Positions 1 through 9,521 of a stretch of DNA of 64,000 nt are shown here, piece by piece (positions within the stretch are counted from its first letter, which is position 1; each line of letters begins with the position of its first letter). A program made the position numbers and the translations under genes. Source of the DNA: Paraescarpia echinospica (lineage: Eukaryota; Annelida; Polychaeta; Sabellida; Siboglinidae); contig CM034537.1 of assembly GCA_020002185.1 (NCBI GenBank), forward strand, positions 5,708,465-5,772,464, written 5' to 3'. The notes below the pieces were generated by a model. It saw only the letters and a program-made list of their open reading frames with translations, was not told where the DNA came from and ran no database searches.

Positions 1-1813
1 AAATCTGCAGTATCCATGATCATCAATTACACAGTGCTAAACATATACACAGTGTTTATAATCCTCAACCATACCGAGTATAAACATTTCCGTAGTGTCT
101 TCGATTATCAACCACACAGTGTACATCACAACAGCAGTATCCTTCGTCATCAACAACAGTGTCCCTCAACTGAAGGGAGTATAAATACATACACAATGTC
201 CATGGTAATCAGTCACTCACGTTATGTACACACGCACAGAGTCCTTGAATATTAATTACACAGTGTCCAAACACACCCACAATGTCCATGGGTTTCAACC
301 ACACAGATTACCTACACATACTCAGTGTCCTTGGTCATTAACCACGCAGAGTAGCTACACATCCACAGTGTCCCTGATCCTCAACCACACAGTGTTCAAC
401 ACATCCACAATGTCCATGACCATCAACCACACAATGTTCACATCACATACGCCGTGTCATTCGCGATTACCCAAACTGAGTACCTACACATCGACAGTAT
501 CCTTGACCCTCAACCACACAGTTTACATCACATCTGCCGTGTCCTTGATCATCAACCACACGGAGAATCAACATATCCATAGTGTCTATAATCGTCAACC
601 ACATAGAGTATAAACAAATCCACAGTGTGCTTTTTCCTCAACCATATAGTGTCAATACATCCAGTCACTATGATCCTCAGACATTCATCCACACATCCAC
701 AATATCCATGGTCATGAACCACACAGAGTATATATATGTCCACAGCGCCTTTAGTCATTAACCACACAGTGTCATAGATTATGAAGCACACAGGGTATCA
801 ACACATCCACCGTATCCTTGATCTTCAACCATACAGTGTACTTCACTCCGCAATGACCATGATCATCAATCACACAATGTTCATCATATCCGCATTGACC
901 ATGGTCATCAAACAGACAGAGTTCCAATACATCCACAATGTCCTTGATCCTCAACTACACAGTGTCACCATTTCCAGTCTCCACGATCCTCAACCAGACA
1001 GAGTATTAACACATCCATAGTTTTCTTCATCTTTAACCACACAGTGTCCAAAACATAAGCAGTGTCTTTGGTTATCAATTACACAGTGCAGATAACATCT
1101 GCTGTGTCCATGATCATCAACCTGACACACTATCCCAACATCCGCAGTTACCTTGATCCTCAATTACACAGCATCAAGAAACCCACTCTCCGTTATCCTC
1201 AATCAGACAGAGTATTAACTCATCCATAGTATCTACGATCTTATACAACATAGTGTCCATACATCCACAGCATTCGCATCAACAACAGAGAATGGACACA
1301 GCAACACTGTCCATGATCGTCAACCAATAAGAGTATCAACACATATGCAGGGTTCACAATACTTAACCACACAGAGTAACAACACATCCATAAAGTCTAT
1401 GATGTTCGACCAAACAGAGTATATATATAAACACATCATCCTTGATCATCAAACACAGGGTATCAAGACATCAACTGTGTCCATCACCTTCAACGAAACG
1501 GAGTATCAATACATCTGCTGTGTTCACAATACTAAACCACACAGAGTATCAACACATTGCCAATGCCCATGATCCTCGATCACACAGAGTATCAATACAT
1601 CTACAGGGTTCACAATTCGAAACCACACAAAGTGTCAACACAACCAAAATGTACATGATCCTCAGTCAACAGTGTCAACACATCCACATTATCCATGAAC
1701 ATCAACCACACAGTGTCCAACACATTCACACTGTCCATGATCTTCAAACACAGAACATCAATACATCTATAGTATTCACAATAGTAAACCACGCAGAGTA
1801 TCAACACATCCAT
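1..1813 (+). repeat. Satellite array 1 (right end of an array), 43-bp monomer
   Basis: Tandem, diverged copies of a roughly 43-bp monomer. The recurring words on this strand are CACAGTGTCC, TGATCATCAACCA and GAGTATCAACACATC. The array enters from the left edge and stops abruptly near 1813, where the LINE endonuclease relic begins. It is nearly identical, apart from small indels, to 36516-38326, the right end of array 3, so the same higher-order unit abuts the mosaic in both places. ORFs of up to 130 codons in it are satellite by-products: they share the same NHT, HIHSV and HPQCP words in shifting frames. Confidence 0.93.
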
Positions 1814-1840
1814 GGAGTCTATTCGCCCTCCTGAAGATGT

Positions 1841-2190
1841 CTATGTCTGCTTATGGATGAGTCGATGTGGAAATATGGTACCTGTTACCACAAGGTTGTT
1901 TAATCCATGAAGTCAATTAGTCTTTCTCTATTTTTTTTCACCAATTCCATGGCTTCCCATTATGTCTTCATAGCCCTCATTGTCTTCTCCCAACTTTGGC
2001 ATTTAGGTCCCCCATTACTTTTAGCATGTCATATTAATGTACATTGCCCACAACTGACTGCAACTGTTCGTAGAACTGGTCTTTCTCCTCGTCACTTGTT
2101 TCATTTATTGGTGCATGTTTGTATGATTGATAGTTTCACAGGCAGGGCAGTAAATAGACTCTTACAAACACAATCAATATGGGCATATAT
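1841..2190 (-). pseudogene. LINE endonuclease domain relic (copy 1)
   Basis: The minus strand translates in fragments to an apurinic-like endonuclease (EN) domain of a non-LTR retrotransposon. Visible pieces, in order, are LSIIQ, DEEKDQFYEQLQSVV, VMGDLNAKVG, EDNEGYEDIMGSHGIGE and NNLVVTGTIFPHRLIHK. The GDLNAKVG block is the conserved GDxN motif of this domain, and the following G-H-G-G-E and FPH..IHK pattern is typical of invertebrate LINE EN domains. Frame changes fall near 2090, 1985 and 1900, with internal stops, so it is dead. The plus-strand ORF over the same bases (1907-2227) is an antisense shadow. The RT fragment at 5126 lies on the other strand, so the two are not one simple insertion. 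Clade assignment (RTE/BovB-like or CR1-like) is a guess. Confidence 0.82.
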
Positions 2191-2541
2191 TACATTGCTC
2201 CAAGTGATGATCAGCACACATTTGTAACGATTTACACTCTGACGGTTCATATTGGTTAATTAGGTGACAACGTTTAGTTAGTTCAGCCAAAATATTCTAA
2301 AGTGTAGCATTGGTCTGGCAACATTCGGAAAAAATTTTAGTTGCATAGTAACTTTGCTCGTTGACTACATGTTGCTTTGAACTTAGCCATATTAAATGGG
2401 GGGTCTATGTCAATAATGTTTAAATGGTACTGACATTACCCCAGCCATCATCCAGTGTCGCCCTAACCTGTTAACATTGCTCCAATTACCCACCAACACT
2501 GTCCTAACACTGTTACCTATTCTATATTCCAAAGGGTGCGT
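2191..2541. other. Spacer with no recognised feature
   Basis: AT-moderate sequence between the endonuclease relic and the first inverted motif array. I find no ORF, RNA gene or repeat that I can support here. It is conserved in copies 2 and 3, so it belongs to the duplicated block. Confidence 0.6.
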
Positions 2542-2603
2542 GAACAAAAGCCCTTCCAGAAAAAAGCCCCTCGGGCATAAGCCCCTCCTGACATAAGCCC
2601 CTC
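2542..2603 (+). repeat. E1 left motif array
   Basis: Four degenerate units around AGCCC(C)T at 2549, 2565, 2580 and 2597. Reverse-complement relatives occur at 5004-5130. Confidence 0.75.
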
Positions 2604-2947
2604 AATTATATAATATATGTATACATTTATATATATTATGTATATATTCAAATGTAGGATAGTCACAGTAAAAAAAAAATTTTGAATTCTTTGTTTTTAC
2701 AATATATATAAATTTAGGTGAATAATTGCAAAATATTATACTTGTAGTGTACTCTTCGAATAAAATTATGTTGTAACTTTATTTCTTGTGACTTATTTTG
2801 TGGTAGATAATTATAAGTTTACAACTTCATATTTACTCCTTTTCAAACAATATATATTTTATTATCTCATTATGTACAATTTCTTTCATATATTGTACGC
2901 ATGACTTTATTTTGATTTATTATTTGTTTAGGTTTGTTTTGTTCAAC

Positions 2948-3008
2948 TGCAGCTGTGAGCAAAGCAAATCTAGACAAATAATAAAAAAAAAAACATCACA
3001 GCTGCAGC
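2948..3008. repeat. 12-bp inverted repeat inside E1
   Basis: CTGCAGCTGTGA at about 2948 is matched by its reverse complement TCACAGCTGCAG at about 2997. It could form a stem with a loop of about 37 nt. No function is visible. Confidence 0.6.
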
Positions 3009-3113
3009 ATTACTTATGTCCCCCCGACGACCAAGTCAGTCAAGGGACTAAAATATGTTTTGTAATATGTTTGTTCCTGTGTCTTTATTTCCGCCCACCA
3101 TGTGTCTGCTTAG

Positions 3114-3819
3114 TTTTCACCATTCACCACCGAATGCATGGATAATACATTTTACATTAGTCCAGCAGTCAAACACCCTTTTGAAGGTGTACTGCGCATT
3201 AGGATTCACACAATGTGTTTTTTTGCATTTTTGTGATCTTCTAACCTTTTAGGTCAATAATCCGACTGATGTCACCCAGGCACCCTTGAGCGTTTTGGTA
3301 TAAAACAAATTTATATGCAAATTAGTTATTGCCATTAAAATGTATACCACTTTTCTACATATCTTGAATTGTAACATTGAAACAAAATGATGTGTACAAA
3401 CGCATGTTTTCAGGATATCCGTACAAACACCCTCATCACCCCATCACAGCTAGACCTGTTGTAGAACTGCCAAGTGGTGCAATACGCGTGACTCCAAGGT
3501 AAAACAATGTCACCTTCAAATGATGAATTTTTGAAATTGTGCGCTTCTGCAAACATCTTAAAATTACAGTGATAATGATGATTACAGTGCATATCTAATT
3601 TCTTTGATTACAAAATAGCCACATATATATATATATTTAGAAAGATTCTTGCAATACCGCGAACGCATCAAGTTACAATGACTCTGTGCATGTACTTCAT
3701 TTTATGGATACATAATATGCACTGTGATAGATCAATTTCTTCCAGTCAGAACGATATATAACTTGGAGTCAGTTGATGGAGTTTGCTTGGAGCGAAGATC
3801 AAACAGTGTCACCATGAAG
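3114..3819 (+). pseudogene. Three-block exon-like coding chain inside E1 (copy 1)
   Basis: Three blocks read as one protein if joined at canonical borders. Block 1 (3114-3186) follows TGCTTAG and ends GAAG/GTGT; it reads FSPFTTECMDNTFYISPAV and continues. Block 2 (3414-3498) follows TTTTCAG and ends CCAAG/GTAAAA; it joins in phase 1 and reads GYPYKHPHHPITARP, then VELPSGAIRVTP. Block 3 starts at 3750 after a TCAG, joins in phase 2 and reads TIYNLESVDGVCLERRSNS, with a stop at 3820. The implied introns are 227 and 251 bp. I recognise no family. Frame is kept in copies 2 and 3, with one T-to-I change in copy 2 (block 1) and M in copy 1 for I in the others (block 3). Blocks 2 and 3 also resemble each other near their ends, suggesting an internal duplication. 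It may be a captured gene fragment or chance. Confidence 0.35.
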
Positions 3820-4417
3820 TGATAAATATTTTGAATTGCACCATCCAGCAAATGTTATACAACATCAGAGGTGGATTATATTATGGCCATGTCGTATACC
3901 ACTGAATAGCCTACTGTCTCCCCGTAAATATGGGATACAATGGGGGCTGTCAAGTGGTGTAGTGTGTGTGTTAAGTGAAGGTCAAACAAGGTGATGTTTT
4001 GTTTGCTAAATATTTTTATAATGAGCATTTAAGTTTTTCCTTTTGTTTGTTATGGCCCAGTCACAACAGAAGGAATTTTATAAATTTGATTTTTTTCAAA
4101 TGTAATAGTGTTAATAAACAAAACAATAACATTATAAACATGTTCATAGTCAAGTTTAAAAACTGTTAAATGAATCACTCAATTTTGGATGAAATTGTAA
4201 TGTTTAAATAAATTATTTAAATTGCCAACACTAATCTTGTTAACATATGTGCAGGATGGTAGTTATCAATACTATTTAAATAAGCCAAGAGACTTCACAA
4301 ATCACATACAATCAACTTAGGAAATAATTACATTTAATTGAACATTAATTTTACAAAATGTTCAAGCATTACCCATTTTACAGACATGTGTTTTTTAATG
4401 TCTATATATATTTAAAC

Positions 4418-4885
4418 CCGGCTGATGCTTAAGGCAGAACTCTGAGCTCATTTGCTATATGAATTACACAAGACTTAATTGTTGGTGAAGGTCATCATTA
4501 TGAACAGGAATTAAATCACATATCGATCGATGAGATATAGACAAACATACTCATCGAGGTAATATATAAACACATTGAATCTTCCTTTGTGTTGAAAAAC
4601 AAAGACTATCATTGAACAAAACATTTATAGGCATCTTCGCCTCACATTGTATAATTACTATTTTAACGTATGCAAAAATAATCATTTATGCCCTGCTGAT
4701 GCTCAATGGCAGAACCCTGAGCTTGTTTGCTATACAAATTAAACGAGAGTGGATGTAGTTGATAAAGGTCATTTAATAATTGTACCAACAGGAATTAAAT
4801 CACATACACCAAATGATGAGATAAAACAAAGCAAATCATACTTTCATTGAGTACTACACAAACAATTATTAAATGACAGTCAGAT
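4418..4885 (+). repeat. Diverged direct duplication inside E1
   Basis: The segment starting GCTGATGCTTAAGGCAGAAC near 4421 recurs, diverged, from about 4695. Shared stretches include GAGCT(C/T)(A/G)TTTGCTATA, GGTGAAGGTCAT or its variant, and CAGGAATTAAATCACATA. Spacing is about 274 bp. The similarity covers most of each 190-bp half. Confidence 0.72.
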
Positions 4886-5003
4886 TAGCAAAGGTGGGGG
4901 CGGTCATTTCCCCCACCCGCCTCCAGCAGTAGGGGCCCTTCCAGTGTTATACTGCCTAATTGCATATATATTGATGTCACCTTTTTATAGGTTAAGGCTT
5001 TTG

Positions 5004-5130
5004 TACACAAGGGTTTTTGACCGTTTTCTAGGATGGAGGGCTTTTACCTTATGACCAGCATCTCATCCCACAAGGTCTCTTGACGGGAGGGCTTTTGACA
5101 AAGAGGCTTTAGACTGGGAGGTCTTTTGAC
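5004..5130 (-). repeat. E1 right motif array
   Basis: Units resembling GAGGGCTTTTGAC, spaced about 16 bp and opposite in orientation to the left array. The unit series is interrupted by about 25 bp near 5050-5075. Confidence 0.72.
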
Positions 5131-5498
5131 TATCTCGATATATGCAGATGATCTACTTCATATAGCTCCTTCTGCCAAAGGACATCAAACAATACTTGAC
5201 ATATGTATGATAAATTAATGTTACATATATGGATGTGAACATAACATTCAATATAATGTCAATAAATCCCTGGTCACGTACTAGCTTTGACTCAAGAAAT
5301 GCAATTTTTTTAGGGAAATGACCTTTGGAGAAAAGAAGTTAAAAAGCTTTGCCACCTTATGTAAATATCTTGGACATGTCATTTGTAACATTAGTCTTAT
5401 CGGATAAGGCTGACATTCAAGCCAAAGTTAGACTTCTGTATGCTAAGAGTAACATGTGTCAAAGATTTTTCTTTTGCTTAACAGTGATTCTATTTTAG
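5126..5498 (+). pseudogene. Non-LTR reverse transcriptase relic with YADD (copy 1)
   Basis: Frame-by-frame translation gives a recognisable RT palm region: SIYADDLLHIAPSAKG (YADD, the metal-binding catalytic motif, at 5141-5152), then after a frameshift YGCEHNIQYNVNKS, then KYLGHVICN, then ADIQAKVRLLYAKSNM and QRFFFC. This order (catalytic motif, C-E-H-(N/D)-I-x-(Y/F)-N..KS, YLGH, ADI..K.R.LY) is the normal order in metazoan LINE RTs. At least two frameshifts and several stops kill it, and the N-terminal half of RT is absent because the fragment starts at the E1 right end. Faint continuation runs to about 5640 (CHNYKNAH resembles the usual VAYNNA..R segment). Confidence 0.85.
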
Positions 5499-6128
5499 TA
5501 ATTCATAATATTTTTTATTTGCATGTGTGCTTTATCATAGAAAAGCAAATAGCAATTTGCCACAACTACAAAAATGCTCATCCTTCGGATGGTGCTTCAT
5601 TCACACAGACACAAAAAGACAGTTGCCCTGAGAGTTTTTAAATTATGTTCATCTTAACGTAATTCACAATGCACGTTTCTTATAACGTGCTCAACTGATT
5701 GGATGACCAATCGCCTGGATTGGAACCACCTTTACTAATCCATTTAGGTCCGTCTAACATCCGGTACAAACCTAAAATCACAAAACCTGTAATCAATGGG
5801 GAATTTTGAAAATATATAATTTATTATAAGTGTTACTTTTCTTCCGATATAAAAAATTAGTCCCTGAAAGTTTGGCATACTGCTAATATGAACTTGTGCA
5901 GGGCCTACATGTGTCATCAGAAAGGCTAGATTTAATTTAATGACTAGGATTGCAACTAGCAACATGTGCTGTGTAACTCAAAATTGCGGCTTCAGTGGAA
6001 CTTACCTTGAACTTGGTTTCCAAGGATTTAGGCGCAATAGAAGTGATCTTATTATTATTATATTTTTTTAATTTACTGTTTTTATCTTTATCTCTGAACA
6101 AAAAAACTACTATTATAGGCTGTAAAAA
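5499..6128. other. RT tail remnants, then unassigned spacer
   Basis: The first 140 bases may be the eroded end of the RT relic. From about 5650 to 6128 I see no gene or repeat, only AT-rich sequence. Copy 2 carries an additional 123-bp segment at the point equivalent to 5878/5879. Confidence 0.5.
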
Positions 6129-6132
6129 TGTG

Positions 6133-6185
6133 GATCCTCCTCTCTCCCCGTCTCCCCCTCTCCCCCTCTCCCCTCCCTCCCTCCA

Positions 6186-6218
<33 letters not shown>
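6133..6218 (+). repeat. TC-rich low-complexity tract (copy 1)
   Basis: CCCTCTCC and CT runs. Proline/serine/leucine-rich ORFs over it on plus, and R/E-rich ORFs on minus, are translation artefacts of the tract. Confidence 0.95.
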
Positions 6219-6219
<1 letters not shown>

Positions 6220-6651
6220 AAATACATTTTCCAAATTTATTAATAAAAAATATGGAGCAAATAAAACATATGTGACCTGCAACAGTGAACAGGTGTCATA
6301 TGAAGTATAAACCTATTCTGCATTCGAGCCAAAATAGCTGTCTAGTCATATCCCATCAATTTTCTGATTTTGGCAGAAATGTATAGTCTCATCTTTCAAT
6401 GTTCAGCTTATTTTCCTCTACAAATAATCCTAAACTCATAAAATACTACATGTAATACTGACATTGAACATTGATTTTGCACATAGCTGATTTTTTGTAA
6501 TCTGTTTTTCTCAAAACTTTAAAAAAGTTTACTTAATTTTGAACAATCATTAAAATACTGAAGATATTTCAACAAACTAGGTATAATTTAAAAACTTACA
6601 ATTAGTGGAATAAAAAATATATATTTCACAATTGTGCAACTTAATACCTAC
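6219..6651. other. AT-rich spacer with no recognised feature
   Basis: I see no gene or repeat that I can support. The segment is conserved in copy 2. Confidence 0.6.
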
Positions 6652-6830
6652 CTCCAGATTGGGAAGGACTGTTATTGTGTAATGCTGATAATGGTTCAGC
6701 ATTGGTAAAAAGTAAAGCAGATTAGTTTTCCCACATGACATTTTGCACTGCTTTGTGTATCTCCTGAAAACAAATTAATACACACTTACCTGACTTTTCT
6801 TCTTAAATTTTCTTGGTCACTATTACACAG
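6652..6830 (-). pseudogene. Exon-like block with GKT, preceded by a 26-nt intron-like gap (copy 1)
   Basis: On the minus strand, a 112-nt block (6763 down to 6652) starts after TTTTCAG and ends CTGGAG/GTAGGT. It reads RYTKQCKMSCGKTNLLYFLP and then MLNHYQHYTITVLPNLE without a stop. CGKT followed by LLYFLP..L and TITVLPNLE vaguely recalls the Walker A and Ia region of RecQ-like or other DNA helicases, but that is inference from short motifs. Directly upstream, 6790-6830 reads SDQENLRRKVR and ends CAG/GTAAGT. Only 26 nt (6764-6789) separate donor and acceptor, shorter than normal metazoan introns, so a decayed or deleted intron is more likely than a working one. Copy 2 has the same block at 24827-24938. 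Confidence 0.35.
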
Positions 6831-6974
6831 AAATCTCATGTGGACACAGCAGGATTTCACACAGGCAATTCAAACTGACATACATGTGCTTCAAGCATGG
6901 TGCTAGAAACCTCAGTGACCAGAGACAGTGACCACATCCATCAAACATGGGTGCAGACTAGAAGAATCAGGTGG

Positions 6975-7150
6975 CAGACAGACTATTGTGTCACAACCTG
7001 TCAACTTGGAGACAGCTATTGTTAGCAGAATAATGTGTGTTAGGTCTGTGTACATTTTGTGGACCAATGTCCCAAAAAGTGATTGAAAGTTGATTAAAAT
7101 TATGTCATTTGTTACTCAAAAACATGAATTTTAATTTAGGGTATATATAT
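6975..7150 (+). repeat. Left arm of a long-distance inverted repeat (copy 1)
   Basis: This matches the reverse complement of 13842-14012. Shared stretches are GACTATTG(T/C)(G/A)TCACAAC, GTCAACTTGGAGACA, CATTTTGTGGACCAATGTCC and AACATGAATTTTAATTTAGG. The arms lie about 6.7 kb apart and bracket the hAT block. Confidence 0.85.
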
Positions 7151-7232
7151 ATAAATATTATATATATATATATATATACATTTATATATATATATACATT
7201 TATACATATATATATATACATATACATATTTA
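7145..7232 (+). repeat. AT dinucleotide microsatellite (copy 1)
   Basis: Runs of TATATA with interruptions such as ACATTTATA. Copy 2 (25270-25365) is slightly longer. Confidence 0.95.
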
Positions 7233-7352
7233 AACTTTGGAGTTTATTAGTCCTTATGCAAAAAAACTAGCATTCTATAGTTTTTTTCTATAGAATTCTA
7301 TAGTAATCTATAATATTCTATAAAATCGTATAGCATATATGCTATATGAAAC

Positions 7353-8015
7353 CAGGGCTGGGTCCAATTACACAAAATCAAATCAATTAAAATTACTTTT
7401 TGTTTCAATTACAATTACACTTCAACAATTTCGAGATAAATTACAATACTAAGTTTTCAATTACAAATGCATTAATGGGACCTACCAAAAAGTGTATCAA
7501 TGATATGGCATGCACCGGTATGTCGGGTTGACCAGGTCAATCATGAAATATAATTAATTGAACAACTAATGATCTCAGTTTGAATTAAATTAATAAAAAT
7601 CATTAAAAAAAACCAAATTAAATTGGAATAAATTTAGCCAATAAGTGAGGTACAAAGATAATTTAACGGAATTTAAAGCGTTCGCACATTGATGATATTG
7701 AAGCCACAAAGCTTTCGCTTCAACTTCAAGGGGCATACTTTCCAATCAGAAACCTCTAGTTCATAACCACAGTTGCAAGTAATTAAACCAGCCAGAAAAT
7801 CCACAAGAAAAGGCTTTTGTTGCTCTCATAGGAGACAGTGCAAATTGAGCACTAAGAACTGTCAGAATCTGCTTCTGAGGAAGTACTATGACTCGGACAG
7901 CCTCTAGACCCTTTTTAGCCAGCTTGCAGCCAGGCCAAAGAAGAAAGGGGATATTGAACCTTGCACAGTGACAGGTGCTAATCCACCCTCTGAGCAAACA
8001 GTAGTCTTGGACAAT
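7353..8015 (-). mobile_element. Truncated hAT relative H1 (copy 1)
   Basis: It starts with the hAT-type terminus CAGGGCTGGGTCCAATTAC. Its roughly 660 bp align with the reverse complement of the right part of H2 (10554 back to about 9085), once the nested insertion N1 is removed from H2. Matching stretches include GGGACCTACCAA, CAATGATAT(G/T)GCATGCAC, GAGGTACAAAGATA, GAAGCCACAAAG and the segment around GAGCAAACAGTAGT. The other terminus is missing, so it is an end fragment inserted in opposite orientation to H2. The 88-codon minus ORF at 7761-8027 has no recognised match. Confidence 0.8.
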
Positions 8016-8852
8016 GCCAGCTAGCAAATTTTTTTTGCTAAGGTATATAAATCTGCTTGGTGTCTATTATTTAAATACAAAATAAAAATGAATGGCTCCT
8101 TATAGTGGCACACTCTTCTCTTGTCGCTGGCTGTAGTATTTTGTCCAGTCCACCTACTTGTTCATAAACCCCGTGCATTTGTTGTGTTGTACAAAAATAT
8201 AGTACCCATAAAATGTGATTTTTGACATTTGAAAAAAACATTTTGGCATGAACTTAATGCAATAAATTAGGCACATTAGGAGGTTAAGTGGTAGAATGTT
8301 TTGTCAGTGAAATGACACATATTTGGAAGAGTGATTTTTTTGTAATTTATTTTTAATGCAATTTTTGAAAAAATAACTCATTTTGTATGTTTGCTGCTAC
8401 CATGTCGGAGCAATATTAACATGATACCACCTGGCGGATTATTCGTAAAACAGCCATAATTTGTGAACTGCTCATCCTACATCAATGTATAGTGCTTCTA
8501 GAGATACAAAATGAGGAGTAGCAACTTTTATGTTATGTATTTTGTGCGTAAATGCAACCAAATTGATGTTATTAAAAAAAAAACTGCCACATATTGTAAT
8601 GCCTATGTTTGTTTCTCTTTTAGAAACATAAAAAACATGTAATTTTGGATAGTGTATTGCTTAAGTTTGTTCTGCTTATATATTGTGTCATTGTATGTTT
8701 TGCGTATTAAATATGCAAACCAAATAAAAGTTGGAACAATCTGCATAAGAAACAAAGCCACTCATCTAGTTGGCAAATGAGTGGATCAGTGCTCCACCAT
8801 CGATGACAAAACGTTGTAAGAGTCTGACCACACACAAGTGAAATTTGTAATG
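8016..8852. other. Unassigned AT-rich spacer
   Basis: No gene recognised. The only structured part is the dispersed repeat at 8300-8580, annotated separately. Confidence 0.55.
8300..8580 (+). repeat. Dispersed repeat D, inverted copy (copy 1)
   Basis: It resembles the reverse complement of 12090-12335. Shared words are ACCACCTG, CATCCTACA(T/C)CAA, AATGAGGAGTAGCA and TTTGTGCGTAA. A further diverged copy lies at about 12350-12545. Confidence 0.78.
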
Positions 8853-9521
8853 GTTTCGAGCAGGGCTGGGTCAAATTACGTAATTTTAATTGATTCGGGT
8901 TTTGAAATTATTCTATAATTGTAATTGATTACTTTGTGTAATTGAAAGAATTACATCAATTACAATCAATGTCAGTCATTTACAGAGTTTTGTGACATCA
9001 CAAAAACTACTTAAAAACAGCTTTCCCACACATTTTTTCAATCTACCCAGTGCCTAAATAGTACTAATTACCCTGGCAGTGTCCAATATTACTACTGTTT
9101 GCTCAGAAGGTGCATTAACAACTGTCACTGTCCAAAGGTCAATATCCCCTTTGTTCTTTACCCAGTCTGCAAGGTACCACTGCTCAGTGACTGTACTGGA
9201 CAGTTCTTAGCAGTTTGCACTGTCTCTTCTGAGATCAACAAAGACATTTGATTACCATTTCCTGGCTTAATTTAACAAACCCAGGGAGTACAGCGTTTTA
9301 ATTACTTGCAACTAGGGATATTAACTAGGAGTTTCTAATTGATAAAGTATGCCCCTTCAAGGGAAGCCTTTGTCAGTTTGTGGCTTCAATATCATCAACA
9401 TGCAAAAACTTTATATTTCATTATACAAAAATATCTTTGTACCTCACTTAGTTACTTCAATTCAATTTGTTTTTATAATTTTGATTCCATGCAAATAGAG
9501 ACCATCTGTTTTCCAAATCAT

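Larger units (their letters stand above)
2542..5130. mobile_element. Putative foldback-like element E1 with arrayed inverted ends (copy 1)
   Basis: The left end (2542-2603) has four motifs of the type ATAAGCCCCTC spaced 15-17 bp apart. The right end (about 5004-5130) has at least six matching motifs in inverse orientation (GAGGGCTTTTGAC and variants) at similar spacing, with a small spacer inside the array. Ends made of tandem short motifs in inverted orientation are known from foldback elements such as Drosophila FB and sea urchin TU. Assigning E1 to that class is inference, and I found no clear target-site duplication. The interior holds the exon-like chain at 3114-3819 and a 274-bp-spaced direct repeat near 4420. 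An RT relic begins exactly at the right edge, so E1 may have inserted into a LINE. Confidence 0.5.

Noticed and set aside
1907..2227. Plus-strand 106-codon ORF with hydrophobic segments, repeated at 19882 and 38460
   Set aside because: The minus strand carries a recognisable endonuclease domain over the same bases, so the plus ORF is an antisense shadow.
2542..2603. AAGCCCCTC motif array as degenerate telomere repeat
   Set aside because: The unit length is about 16 bp, the array is short and has an inverted partner 2.5 kb away, which fits element ends better than telomeric sequence.
7761..8027. 88-codon minus ORF as a hAT transposase fragment
   Set aside because: No transposase motif (no RW, C-terminal dimerisation or BED finger pattern) is visible. 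It lies in a non-autonomous element.
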